A stretch of 64,000 nt of DNA from CAZZEX01 sp964653285 (GTDB taxonomy: Bacteria > Chloroflexota > Anaerolineae > B4-G1): contig CAZZEX010000001.1 of the NCBI GenBank assembly GCA_964653285.1, positions 1-64,000 on the forward strand. The letters run 5' to 3'. A model generated the notes under the pieces. That model was given only the letters and a program-made list of their open reading frames with translations, had not been told where the DNA came from and made no database searches. The translations under genes and the position numbers were made by a program. Below are positions 22,143-30,020 of the stretch, piece after piece. Position 1 is the stretch's first letter. Each line of letters opens with the position of its first letter.

Positions 22143-23165
22143 ATGGATGTCAAAGTCACTGTTCCAGAACGAGAGGTTGAAATCAAGATGCCGCCCATAG
22201 AAGTACCGGCGCAGGAAGTGATACTTACCATCCCTGCCACAGTGGTACCGTCGCTGGCCTTTACGGCCACGCTGCCAGCCTACACCGTGACAGTGGCCAT
22301 TCCCGAGGAGCCTCCCCTGCCCAAGTGGATGCGAGGTGTCCGTGTTCAGGCTGGCAGCTGCTCTGATGCGGCGGAGTGTGGTAAAACGCTGGCCTGTATG
22401 GAGCGGGCAGGAGCCAACGCAGTCTATTATTCCGTGAACACAAACACGGAATACCTCGGCAGGCTCAACTTTGTTGGGCCCGAGGCGCGGCGGCGTGGGA
22501 TGCAAGTATATGCGCTCCTGGTCGGGGCGCGCTTGGGCTGGCCCAGTCATCCGGAATGGAACGCGCGCCTGAATCATCCCCAGGTGACGGACGACTGGCT
22601 AGACTTCACGCTCCTGGCGGCACGGGAATACGTGGCCAATGCGGCCAGGGAGATCGTGACGAACTACGACGTGGATGGTATCTTGCTGGACCGTACCAGG
22701 TGGAGCGGATCCTGGATCAAGAAAGCCAACCTTTCCGCCGACGAAATCTCAAAGACCGTCCAAGGTGTGTACGACGCGGTGAAGGCGGTCCGGTCGGATA
22801 TTTTGGTCGCGGCCAGTCCTAGCGCCGACCACAACTTCGCTGTGGAGTGGTGGGGCCAAAGGTGGCACGATTGGCTCGATGATGGGTACGTTGACTACGT
22901 AACGCCAATGGCATACGCGCCCAACGAGGCCGCGTTGCGCCGGATGCTGGCGGAGTGGGATGCTACCGGTTACTTTCCGGGTCGCATCATCCCGCGTCTC
23001 GCCGTGGTTTGGTTCGATCCTACCAAGCCCAAGACTCCCGCTGAGATGACTGGCTGGATTCAAATCTGCTACGGCGCTGGGGCTACCGGAATGACGCTGT
23101 GGGATGCCCGCCACCTGTGCCGGAACTCGGCGCTGGTGGAAGCACTTGGGGCCGGAGGGTGGTAA
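22143..23165 (+). CDS. GHL10-like glycoside hydrolase within the head gene cluster
   Basis: 340 aa, AGGAGG upstream. A beta-rich N-terminus of about 60 residues, rich in P, V and T (VTVPEREVEIKMPPIEVPAQ), precedes a TIM barrel. Barrel motifs NYDVDGILLDRTRWSG and GYVDYVTPMAYAPN match the GHL10 family (glycosyl hydrolase-like 10). No signal peptide. Codon use is less GC-extreme than in flanking head genes, suggesting a later insertion. It may be a virion-borne surface glycan hydrolase. Confidence 0.7.
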   Translation: MDVKVTVPEREVEIKMPPIEVPAQEVILTIPATVVPSLAFTATLPAYTVTVAIPEEPPLPKWMRGVRVQAGSCSDAAECGKTLACMERAGANAVYYSVNTNTEYLGRLNFVGPEARRRGMQVYALLVGARLGWPSHPEWNARLNHPQVTDDWLDFTLLAAREYVANAAREIVTNYDVDGILLDRTRWSGSWIKKANLSADEISKTVQGVYDAVKAVRSDILVAASPSADHNFAVEWWGQRWHDWLDDGYVDYVTPMAYAPNEAALRRMLAEWDATGYFPGRIIPRLAVVWFDPTKPKTPAEMTGWIQICYGAGATGMTLWDARHLCRNSALVEALGAGGW

Positions 23166-23171
23166 AGGTAA

Positions 23172-23348
23172 ATGATATATCTGATTGGAGAAACGGGGGC
23201 AGCAAAGACGAACGATTTTGCAATGGCAGAGGCGATGGTAACCGTCGGCAGATATTGTCGTTGTACTGAGGAGCAGTATTGGCAGCGGATGCGTGAGATA
23301 GAGGCTGTGGATACTGCTGCAGCGGAATGGGAGGTGAGTGATGGCTGA
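23172..23348 (+). CDS. Small hypothetical protein
   Basis: 58 aa from ATG 23172. It starts MIYLIGETGAAKTND, reminiscent of a P-loop start but too short to be an ATPase. Overlaps the next gene by 8 bases. May be a remnant. Confidence 0.4.
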   Translation: MIYLIGETGAAKTNDFAMAEAMVTVGRYCRCTEEQYWQRMREIEAVDTAAAEWEVSDG

Positions 23349-23691
23349 TAAACTTCCGAAAGGATGGGTGGATCGGGCGTGGGATGGGAGTGCGGGGCGG
23401 TGGGAGACGGCGGAGAGGTATTGCAGTGCTTGTCTGATTGATTTGAACCCGAAGGGGAAGAAGAAGGTGAAGGATTTGTGTCATTTGCCGGTAAAGGAAC
23501 CGAGCGGGGAGACTAACCGGAATGCGGTGCACGCGGCGGCCGGGGGGCGGGGGATCGCGCGGTTGAAGGGTGTGCCAGCGGCGGCAAAGAAGAAGGCGGC
23601 GCGGGCATTGGTGCGGTTGTACGGGAGGATGGGGGAGGTGGCGCCGGAGAGTGTGTACAGAATCGCGGGGGAGCGGCGGCCGCGAGGCTGA
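23341..23691 (+). CDS. Conserved head-region protein (DUF6582-like)
   Basis: 116 aa with GGAGGTGAGTG before ATG. The stretch CHLPVKEPSGETNRNAVHAA followed by helical KKKAARALVRLYG resembles a small domain found next to phage capsid protease or scaffold genes (pattern HLPY.d.dG......aa...l). No protease catalytic residues are visible, and no other maturation protease is recognised in this element. Confidence 0.5.
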   Translation: MADKLPKGWVDRAWDGSAGRWETAERYCSACLIDLNPKGKKKVKDLCHLPVKEPSGETNRNAVHAAAGGRGIARLKGVPAAAKKKAARALVRLYGRMGEVAPESVYRIAGERRPRG

Positions 23692-23753
23692 TTTGGAGTT
23701 GACGGGCGAGAGCCCGATCGTGAAACGTCATAATCTTGATGGGAGGTGCCGAG

Positions 23754-24365
23754 ATGGCAGAGGGAAAGAAGGACGGGATGTCCGAGAAAGGAACGGAAGG
23801 CGAGAAGCCTGAAGGGACGGAAGGGACCGAAGGCGAGAGGCCGGAGGGAGCGTCGGAAGAGGGTCAGTTGACGGTGACGCCGGAGGAGGCGCAGGCGGAA
23901 TTAACGCGAGTCAGGGCGGCGCTGAAGAAGGCGAATGCGGAGGCTGCGGAGCGGCGCAAGAAGTTGAAGGCGTTCGAGGAAGCGGAGCAAAAGCGCAAGG
24001 ACGCGGAGTTGTCCGACAAGGAGCGTCTGGAGAGGCAGTTAGTAGCGGCTCAGCAGGCGCAGGAAGAGGCTGAGGCTATGGTCAACGACGTCTTGCTGAG
24101 GACGGCAGTGGACCGAGCGGCGGCGAAGGCGGGTTTCATTGATCCGGAGGTGGCGTATCAGTTGGCCGATCTGTCAGGTGTCGAGATCGGCGAGGACGGG
24201 GAAGTGGCGGGGGTAGAGAAGGCATTGAAGGGGCTGGCGAAGGATAAGCCGTATTTGCTGAAGCAAGAAGGTAGCCAGCAGCTGGACATCAACGCGGGGA
24301 AGGGCGGCAAGGGAAAGGGTGGCCAGGCCGATCTTGAGGCAATTAAGAGGCGGTTTGGTCTGTAG
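23754..24365 (+). CDS. Scaffold protein
   Basis: 203 aa from ATG 23754 with GGGAGG at correct spacing. An acidic low-complexity N-terminus (KGTEGEKPEGTEGTEGERPEG is repetitive), a long central coiled coil, and a Gly/Lys-rich C-terminus match phage scaffolds of the DUF4355/Gp20 kind. It sits before decoration and capsid genes. Confidence 0.75.
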   Translation: MAEGKKDGMSEKGTEGEKPEGTEGTEGERPEGASEEGQLTVTPEEAQAELTRVRAALKKANAEAAERRKKLKAFEEAEQKRKDAELSDKERLERQLVAAQQAQEEAEAMVNDVLLRTAVDRAAAKAGFIDPEVAYQLADLSGVEIGEDGEVAGVEKALKGLAKDKPYLLKQEGSQQLDINAGKGGKGKGGQADLEAIKRRFGL

Positions 24366-24374
24366 GTTAGGTTC

Positions 24375-24390
24375 GATAATACAAGTTATG
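24375..24390. promoter_or_regulatory. GATAA-N6-TTATG site with TGACGTGG extension
   Basis: GATAATACAAGTTATG then TGACGTGG. Third member of the extended subclass, between scaffold and decoration genes. Confidence 0.6.
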
Positions 24391-24428
24391 TGACGTGGGT
24401 CACTATCAGATTTCAGGAGGTAATGGAG

Positions 24429-24830
24429 ATGGCTGATATCAGTGTTACTGTTGCGGATGTGCGGCCTCTGCCGGGCGCGGTCATCGAGCGGTATGATGCG
24501 GGTGGAGCGCTGGCGGCGGGCGATTCGGTGTATATGGCGAGTGATGGGGACGTGGAGGAAGCGGACGCAAGCGCGGCCGGGACGACTTACGTGATCGGGG
24601 TCGTGGTCAGCGGGCCGGAGGGGAAGACGAGTTTCGCGGCGGGTGACCGGGTGGACGTGGTGACCTGGGGACGGGTGACCGGGTTCAGCGGGGCAACGCC
24701 GGGGGACGTGTTGTATCAGAGTGACACGGCGGGGGCGCTGGCGGACGCGGCCGGGAGTACGTCGCACAAGGTGGGACGGGTGCGGTCGGCGGCGGTGGTG
24801 TTCATCTGTCCGGCGATTACTGAGGCGTAG
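24429..24830 (+). CDS. Capsid decoration protein (DUF2190-like)
   Basis: 133 aa from ATG 24429 with AGGAGG upstream. Beta-rich with repeated aspects (GALAAGDSVYMASDGDVEEA and TPGDVLYQSDTAG), like small head-decoration proteins that precede the capsid gene. Confidence 0.65.
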   Translation: MADISVTVADVRPLPGAVIERYDAGGALAAGDSVYMASDGDVEEADASAAGTTYVIGVVVSGPEGKTSFAAGDRVDVVTWGRVTGFSGATPGDVLYQSDTAGALADAAGSTSHKVGRVRSAAVVFICPAITEA

Positions 24831-24842
24831 CAAACGGATTGG

Positions 24843-24872
24843 GACAACAACGGATTGGGAAATAAACGGAAA
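24843..24872 (+). repeat. 30-bp direct repeat before the capsid gene
   Basis: Matches 25997-26026 with one mismatch; the two copies flank the capsid gene. Contains ACGGATTGGGAAATAAACGG. Confidence 0.8.
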
Positions 24873-24894
24873 TACTTAGGAAAGGAGCGGAAAG

Positions 24895-25992
24895 ATGGCT
24901 ACTTTAGGTTTTGCGGATCTGAAGAATACGGAACTCCCGTCTCTCTGGGATGAGGGGGAGATTGTCAAGGCGAAGTTGGCGGACGGGCAGACGTTCGAGC
25001 AGATGGTGGCGGACCTGCTGGCAGGGCTGAGGGTGCTGAACGGGACGCTGCTGGATATGCCGCATTATGCGGGGCTGTTCGCGATCCAGGATGAGCCGGA
25101 AGTGGAGTATCACATCGGGGTGGACAATGGTTTTGAGGAGGCGACGGAGTACACGTCGCCGGACCCGAAGCGGGGGGCAACGACGGGGCACATGCTGCCA
25201 GTGGTGGCATACGACCGAGGGATGGGGTGGACGATGATGTACCTCCGCAAGGCGCGGGCGATTGCGCTGGATGCAGATGTGCGGAGCGCAGTGGCGGACG
25301 CAAAGGATCTGTGGCAGCAGAAACTACTCACCCGGCATTTCAAGATGGAGGGGGAAACGGTCGGATCGACCAGCAATGCGAGCGTCCCGTTCGCGGACGG
25401 CGGGAGTACGGATTTGGCGTACGTGCCGCCGAGGTCGCCAGACGGGGAGACGTTCACGAGTTCGCACGATCACTTCCTGCGGCAGGCGGCGATCAGCGAC
25501 GCGAACCTGAACCTGGCGGCGGAGACGCTCCAGGAGCACGGTCACCAGTCGCCATTCGACATCATCGCGGCGCGGGCGGACGCAGCCTCCTGGACATCTC
25601 TGACGGGATACAAAGCGCCGAATTGGCCGGGGATCGTGTACCACGCGAGCGGTGTGGAGCGGGCCGAGGTGTCTGAGGTGAGCGATTACTTCGGCTACGT
25701 CGAGACCGACCACGGGATCGGCCGCCTGTGGCTCACGCCTCGATTGCCGACCAACTACTACTCGCTGTTCAGGAGCTACGGGCCAGGGGATCCACGTAAC
25801 CCGTTGCGGGTGCGGATCAGTCCGCAGGTAGGATTCGGGTTTAACCTGGTGCCGGGGAGCTGGGTGAACGCGCCGAGCCAGATGGCGGTGCTGTACGTGG
25901 AGTTCGGGGTCGGTGTGGGGGAGGACCGGACAAACGGTGTGTGTGTGTACATCCACGGGAGCGGGGACTATGTGACGCCGACGATTTCGTGA
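24895..25992 (+). CDS. Major capsid protein
   Basis: 365 aa with AAAGGAGCGG before ATG. Assignment rests on position after scaffold and decoration genes, length, and an HK97-like composition: helical N-arm, then NGFEEATEYTSPDPKRGATT and a C-terminal RISPQVGFGFNLVPGSW. Direct 30-bp repeats flank the gene. Confidence 0.75.
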   Translation: MATLGFADLKNTELPSLWDEGEIVKAKLADGQTFEQMVADLLAGLRVLNGTLLDMPHYAGLFAIQDEPEVEYHIGVDNGFEEATEYTSPDPKRGATTGHMLPVVAYDRGMGWTMMYLRKARAIALDADVRSAVADAKDLWQQKLLTRHFKMEGETVGSTSNASVPFADGGSTDLAYVPPRSPDGETFTSSHDHFLRQAAISDANLNLAAETLQEHGHQSPFDIIAARADAASWTSLTGYKAPNWPGIVYHASGVERAEVSEVSDYFGYVETDHGIGRLWLTPRLPTNYYSLFRSYGPGDPRNPLRVRISPQVGFGFNLVPGSWVNAPSQMAVLYVEFGVGVGEDRTNGVCVYIHGSGDYVTPTIS

Positions 25993-25996
25993 CGAA

Positions 25997-26026
25997 GACA
26001 ACAACGGATTGAGAAATAAACGGAAA
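25997..26026 (+). repeat. 30-bp direct repeat after the capsid gene
   Basis: Second copy of 24843-24872, one base different. Confidence 0.8.
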
Positions 26027-26027
26027 G

Positions 26028-26060
26028 GCAGTACCGGTAAGGTTGATTATCGGTACTGCC
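26028..26060 (+). terminator. Hairpin after the capsid gene
   Basis: GGCAGTACCG (26028-26037) pairs with CGGTACTGCC (26051-26060), 13-base loop containing GATTATC. No T-run, so a strong stop is doubtful; it could stabilise the capsid message. Confidence 0.45.
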
Positions 26061-26064
26061 TGAT

Positions 26065-26087
26065 AACGACTGAAGTCGTTACTACGA
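26065..26087. repeat. Dispersed palindromic repeat, element copy
   Basis: 23 bases identical (reverse complement) to 53117-53139 in the host resB-like gene. Core palindrome AACGACTTCAGTCGTT on the minus strand. Confidence 0.85.
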
Positions 26088-26107
26088 TGGTGTGACAGGA
26101 GGAAACG

Positions 26108-26764
26108 ATGAGTAGAGAACAGAAGCAGTGGGTTGCTTATGGGATTTTGATGGTGGCGGTTGTGGTGGCGGGGTTGATGGGAGTGCGGTATCCGATGCCG
26201 GAGCCACCGGCGGCGGGGATTCCGCCGGTTTTCCCGACGGAGACGGCGGAGGAGGATCTCAGTTTTGGGGTGGGGGCGCGGTATACGCCGTTTGATTCGG
26301 TGCGGGTGTATCACGAGCTGAATGTGCAGGGCCCGGCGGACTTTGATGGTGCGATGAATGTGGATGAGGCGGCGACGCTGGCCAGCGTGACCTCCACGGG
26401 GGCGGGTGATTTCGACAGTACGCTCAATGTTGATGATGATGCGACGTTTAACGATGATATGATTGTGGCAGCGCAGACCGCTATCAGTGTGACAGCCGGG
26501 GGTCTGATCACTCCCACGGGATCGTACCAGCCGCTGGAGTCGGGTGGTTATGTTTCGGCTACGTTGGCGATCACGAACGCGGCTGGGGCGGCCTACTCTG
26601 CCGGTACGTTGGTGGTGTTGATCAATACTGTGACGTACACGATCGAGATCACCGACACGGGGACGACGATACTGAGCGGTAATCTGGCGCTGGACCAGTA
26701 CGATTCGGCGGTGCTGTGGTTCGACGGCACGAACTGGATCGAGGTGTCGGAGACGAATAACTGA
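26108..26764 (+). CDS. Anchored beta-rich protein, candidate head or neck fibre
   Basis: 218 aa with AGGAGG upstream. An N-terminal membrane-like helix (YGILMVAVVVAGLMGVRY) is unusual for a virion protein. The body has short beta repeats (LNVQGPADFDGAMNVDEAAT and GAGDFDSTLNVDDDATF) like trimeric fibre stalks, and a compact C-terminal domain. Located between capsid and connector genes. Could decorate the head, or be a host surface protein. Confidence 0.5.
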   Translation: MSREQKQWVAYGILMVAVVVAGLMGVRYPMPEPPAAGIPPVFPTETAEEDLSFGVGARYTPFDSVRVYHELNVQGPADFDGAMNVDEAATLASVTSTGAGDFDSTLNVDDDATFNDDMIVAAQTAISVTAGGLITPTGSYQPLESGGYVSATLAITNAAGAAYSAGTLVVLINTVTYTIEITDTGTTILSGNLALDQYDSAVLWFDGTNWIEVSETNN

Positions 26765-26778
26765 GTACGCGGGTACTC
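26763..26778. repeat. 16-bp inverted repeat, copy 2
   Basis: Identical to 2764-2779 and overlapping the stop codon of the preceding gene. Here the arms extend to 7 bp. Confidence 0.75.
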
Positions 26779-26856
26779 AGGGGGGGCAGGGCAGGCAAAG
26801 TTGTTGACCTCCTTGGCTCACCTGCTCTGCTCCCTCGATAGAATGGAGGATGAAGG

Positions 26857-27168
26857 ATGGAGAATAAAGAATTGAAGTTGACGACAGCGGGGTTGCCGAA
26901 TACGTGCGCAGGGTGTGGAGGGGATCCGGGGCCGGAGTGGTATGCGGTGAATGATGAGCAGGCGGTGGCGGGACAGGGGTTCTGTGAACGGTGCGCATTT
27001 GCGGAGACCTCGGATTCTGACGTTGAGCCTACCTGGGTAAAGGCGCTGGAAGAGGCTGGCTTCAATACGCTGGAGGCGGTGCGGGCTGCGAGTGATCAGG
27101 AATTGGAGGCGATTCCTGGCATTGGCAAGGCGACGGTTCGGAGTATCCGGGAGTGGCTCGAGGATTAG
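26857..27168 (+). CDS. Zinc-ribbon plus helix-hairpin-helix protein
   Basis: 103 aa. An N-terminal CAGC...CERC pair forms a zinc knuckle. The C-terminus LEAIPGIGKATVRSIREWL is a helix-hairpin-helix like those in DNA repair proteins and the RNA polymerase alpha C-terminal domain. Such short HhH proteins occur near phage connector genes. DNA binding likely, role unknown. Confidence 0.6.
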   Translation: MENKELKLTTAGLPNTCAGCGGDPGPEWYAVNDEQAVAGQGFCERCAFAETSDSDVEPTWVKALEEAGFNTLEAVRAASDQELEAIPGIGKATVRSIREWLED

Positions 27169-27227
27169 CAATTGGCAAGGTGATGTCACCGTGACGTTAC
27201 CTTGCTTATTTCTTTTGGAGGCTGGTG

Positions 27228-27656
27228 ATGGCGGCGGTTACTTACGTTGGGGATTTGTCTACGGACCGGGATAAGGTGCGGTTTTATCTGCAGGATACGG
27301 TGGGGAGTGGGCCGAAGCCGAGCGGGGGGAATTTCACGGACGCGGAGGTGGATGGGCTGATCATGGTGGAGGGGGGCTGGCAGGGGGCGGTGGGGGCGGG
27401 GTTTGAGGCGTTGGCGGTGGCGTGGGCGAATTACGCGGATTTGACGGTGGGACCTCGGAAGGAGTCGTTGTCGCAGATCGGGAAGCGGTATGCGGAGTTG
27501 GCGGAGGAGTGGATGAAGCGGTATGGGAGTGCATCGCCGGTGTACGTGGCGGGGGTGGTCCGGGTGGATGGTTACAGTGATGACGTGGCGTCGGATGATG
27601 TGGATACGTCGTCGGAGTATGGGTTGGATTTTGAGTATGTGAGGCCGGGGGGATGA
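27228..27656 (+). CDS. Head-tail connector protein
   Basis: 142 aa from ATG 27228. Helical; STDRDKVRFYLQDT and FTDAEVDGLI are typical of Gp6-like/YqbG-type connector proteins. Followed by head-closure, gp10-like and tail-terminator genes in standard order. Confidence 0.7.
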   Translation: MAAVTYVGDLSTDRDKVRFYLQDTVGSGPKPSGGNFTDAEVDGLIMVEGGWQGAVGAGFEALAVAWANYADLTVGPRKESLSQIGKRYAELAEEWMKRYGSASPVYVAGVVRVDGYSDDVASDDVDTSSEYGLDFEYVRPGG

Positions 27657-27690
27657 GTGTGGGGGTGTGGGAGTATGGGGGTGTGAGTAG

Positions 27691-28029
27691 ATGACGAGCG
27701 CTGGGTTCACGCGGATGGCGACGGTGTCAGCCTCGACGAAGAGGCCGCCGGCGGTGAGTGGGGGGAAGCGGAAAGCGCCGGTGACGTGTGTGGATAGTTT
27801 GAGTTGTACGCCGTTGGACCCGGTGGATCCGGAGTTGCGGGGGCGGTTGGGGCTGGAGACTGCGCACGAGTTGTTGCAGACATTTGTGCAGGGGGGATTG
27901 GATATCCAGGAGGGAGATATCTTGGTGGTGGGGGAGACGGAGTATCCGATCCGGGCGGTGGCCGATTGGCAGTGGCCACCGGATGGGGTGGATTTTTTGC
28001 AGTTGGTGTTGGAGGATCTGAAGACGTGA
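27691..28029 (+). CDS. Head-closure/neck protein
   Basis: 112 aa. Beta-rich with LDIQEGDILVVGETEYPIRA, a pattern common in SPP1 gp16-like head closure proteins. No good upstream ribosome site is visible. Identity supported by gene order. Confidence 0.6.
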   Translation: MTSAGFTRMATVSASTKRPPAVSGGKRKAPVTCVDSLSCTPLDPVDPELRGRLGLETAHELLQTFVQGGLDIQEGDILVVGETEYPIRAVADWQWPPDGVDFLQLVLEDLKT

Positions 28030-28036
28030 AGGGAAA

Positions 28037-28068
28037 GACCCTTTGGGTTGCAGGAAACCCGAAGGGTC
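28037..28068. terminator. Hairpin related to the early terminator
   Basis: Stem 28037-28049 with 28056-28068 repeats the sequence of the terminator at 16293 almost exactly, but no T-run follows on the plus strand. Weak attenuator at most. Confidence 0.4.
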
Positions 28069-28089
28069 AAGGAGGGGTCTACCAGGTGT

Positions 28090-28105
28090 GATAATGGGAC
28101 TTATC
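28090..28105. promoter_or_regulatory. GATAA-N6-TTATC site
   Basis: GATAATGGGACTTATC, dispersed family, 24 bases before the next start codon. Confidence 0.65.
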
Positions 28106-28129
28106 AGGCGTGTTGCGTGAGGAGGGGAG

Positions 28130-28522
28130 ATGGCAGGGTTTGATGTGAATTTGACGATTACGGGGATTCAGGAGGCGCAGCGGGCGAATTTGGAGGCGAT
28201 TGCGGCGCTGAAGCCGCAGGGTCCGTTCGGGCGGGCGGTGATCTATGCGACGACGGCGGCGCACCGGTACGCGGTGGCAATTACGCACGTGGATACGGGG
28301 TCGCTCAGGGCATCACACCGAATTGAGGTGAAGGGGCTGCGGGGACGGATTTACATTGATCCAAGTAGTGTGAATCCTCGGGGCCGGGCGCGGCCGGCGG
28401 AATATGGGGTGTATGAGCACGCGCGGGGGGGAAGTCACGCTTTTTACCAGCGGGTGGTGGATGAGCGGGGGAGGGAGATCGCGGAGGGGGCGATGAGGGA
28501 GTTGATGAGGGGGTTGCCGTGA
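28130..28522 (+). CDS. HK97 gp10-like tail component
   Basis: 130 aa with GAGGAGGGG upstream. VDTGSLRASHRIEV and AEYGVYEHARGG match the gp10 family pattern (h.dTG.Lr.S....... Y...vE.G). Connects tail to neck. Overlaps the next gene by 4 bases. Confidence 0.8.
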   Translation: MAGFDVNLTITGIQEAQRANLEAIAALKPQGPFGRAVIYATTAAHRYAVAITHVDTGSLRASHRIEVKGLRGRIYIDPSSVNPRGRARPAEYGVYEHARGGSHAFYQRVVDERGREIAEGAMRELMRGLP

Positions 28523-28944
28523 CGATTAAGACGCGGAAGGAGGTGCGGGAGGCGCTGGGGGCGCTTTTGAGCACGGAGATGGCGGGGGCGGGGAATCCGG
28601 TGCAGGCGGTGTATGATTATCTGAAGGGGACGTTTGACGGGCAGTCGCCAGTGGTGGTGGTGGGGAGCGCGGGCATCGAGGGCGCGCCGATGACGTTCCA
28701 GGGGTCGCGGGCGACGTATTACTTTTCAATTTTGACGTTTGTGACGCGGGAGGGGGAGGAGACGGCGGAGGATGCGTTGGATGAGGTGGCGCAGAAGTTG
28801 TTTGAGGTGATGGCGGCGAATCGGAGGAAGACGGGGGATTGGCAGTTTTGGGGGTACGACGGGCGGAGTAGGATTGAGCCGGCGAGCGTGGGGGGGGATC
28901 CATATTGGATGGAGATGACGCCGGTGATGGTGGAGGTGTTCTGA
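28519..28944 (+). CDS. Tail terminator/completion protein
   Basis: 141 aa. Alpha/beta protein with SPVVVVGSAGIEGAP and RATYYFSILTFVTREGEET, similar in layout to tail terminators that cap the tail tube. Assignment relies on gene order. Confidence 0.65.
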   Translation: MTIKTRKEVREALGALLSTEMAGAGNPVQAVYDYLKGTFDGQSPVVVVGSAGIEGAPMTFQGSRATYYFSILTFVTREGEETAEDALDEVAQKLFEVMAANRRKTGDWQFWGYDGRSRIEPASVGGDPYWMEMTPVMVEVF

Positions 28945-28980
28945 TTAGAAATTAGAAATTAGAGGTTGGAGGTGAGGTGT

Positions 28981-29208
28981 ATGGGTAAATATCTGGTGTT
29001 GCAGCGCATTTGGCACGCGGGGGAGGGGGTGTATTGTGATGCTGGGGAGCGGGTGGCGCTGGATCATCTCAGTGCTGAGGAAATCGAGCGGTTGGTCGAG
29101 CAGGGTGTTGTGGAGCCTGTGAAACAAAGGTCTGCTCGGCGGCTCAAATCAAAATCATTGGAGGAGGTAGAAGATGGCACGAGCAACGTTGACGGTTCAG
29201 GAGATTAG
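28981..29208 (+). CDS. Small tail-region protein
   Basis: 75 aa from ATG 28981 with GAGGTGAGG upstream. YLVLQRIWHAGEGVYCDAGE and LSAEEIERLVEQGVVEPV resemble small phage proteins with a KOW-like or FeoA-like beta fold. Preceded by a short A/T-rich tandem repeat (28946-28964). Function unknown. Confidence 0.5.
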   Translation: MGKYLVLQRIWHAGEGVYCDAGERVALDHLSAEEIERLVEQGVVEPVKQRSARRLKSKSLEEVEDGTSNVDGSGD

Positions 29209-29275
29209 CCTGGCAGGCATAACACCATCGTATACGGCGGCGGAGGGCGATGGCAATTCGTTAATCGAGAATTGA
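29174..29275 (+). pseudogene. Truncated tail-region gene
   Basis: 33 codons from ATG 29174 (GGAGGTAGAAG upstream). It begins MARATLTVQEISLAGITPSY and TAAEGDGNS like the start of a longer beta-rich phage head/tail protein, then stops. The end lies in a short GAGAATTGAGAATCGAGAAT-type repeat. Probably a 5' remnant. Confidence 0.45.
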
Positions 29276-29304
29276 GAATCGAGAATAACTAGGAGGAAAG
29301 AACT

Positions 29305-29754
29305 ATGGCGCAGACAGAGGATGGAATGAGTTTCGCAGACTGCAAAGTCGAGACGAGTACTGACGGCTCAGACTGGACAGATATCAGCGGATTCGCCGCA
29401 AGTGTCGCGGTGAGCGGCGGCGATAGACAATCTGGCGAGACGTATACCTTCGACGGCGATACCCCTATTATTGGGGGGGGCAAGCGGGAGCCGCTGGAGG
29501 TCACCGTCCGGGTGGTCTATACCGAAGGCGCATCTGATCCGTTCGAGATTGTGCGGCCGGTGTACGAGGCGAAAAGTGATTTCTACGTGCGTTGGTCGCC
29601 GAAGGGGGGCGCTTCCAGTGAGTTCATGTTCACGTCGGATGCTGGGATCATCACCAACGCCCCCTATCCAGGCGGCGAAAGCGGGAGCGGTAACTTGGTG
29701 ATGTTCGAGTTCACGCTGAAGACGCCGAAGGTGGCGAAGGACGCGGTGGCCTGA
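29305..29754 (+). CDS. Major tail (tube) protein
   Basis: 149 aa with AGGAGG upstream. Beta-rich, with DWTDISGFAASVAVSGGDRQ and REPLEVTVRVVYTEG, as in siphovirus tail tube proteins. Its place before the frameshifted chaperone and tape measure is the standard one. Confidence 0.75.
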   Translation: MAQTEDGMSFADCKVETSTDGSDWTDISGFAASVAVSGGDRQSGETYTFDGDTPIIGGGKREPLEVTVRVVYTEGASDPFEIVRPVYEAKSDFYVRWSPKGGASSEFMFTSDAGIITNAPYPGGESGSGNLVMFEFTLKTPKVAKDAVA

Positions 29755-30020
29755 TGAGCGATCAGAATAAGCAGGATGAGCAAGTTGAGATCAAGATCAA
29801 TCTGGCCAATCTCTACATAGACGATCTGGAGGTGCTGGCGGGGTTTCAGTCAGGAGGGCTGGAGGCGATGGGGGGGTTTCTGGATTTGCTGGACCGGGTA
29901 GTGGAGGGGGGAGTGCGGGGGAGACGGCTGCAGTTCCGGTTGTTGAAAGATATCGGACGGGAGTTGATGGCGGCGTTGCGGGAGGCAGCGAATCCGGAGG
30001 ATGAGTCGGGAAAAAACTGA
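29754..30020 (+). CDS. Tail assembly chaperone, short form (G-like)
   Basis: 88 aa, overlapping the tail tube stop by one base. Acidic N-terminus, then a helical domain (LEVLAGFQSGGLEAMGGFLD). Its last codons contain the slippery heptamer A AAA AAC at 30011-30017 followed directly by TGA. Confidence 0.75.
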   Translation: MSDQNKQDEQVEIKINLANLYIDDLEVLAGFQSGGLEAMGGFLDLLDRVVEGGVRGRRLQFRLLKDIGRELMAALREAANPEDESGKN

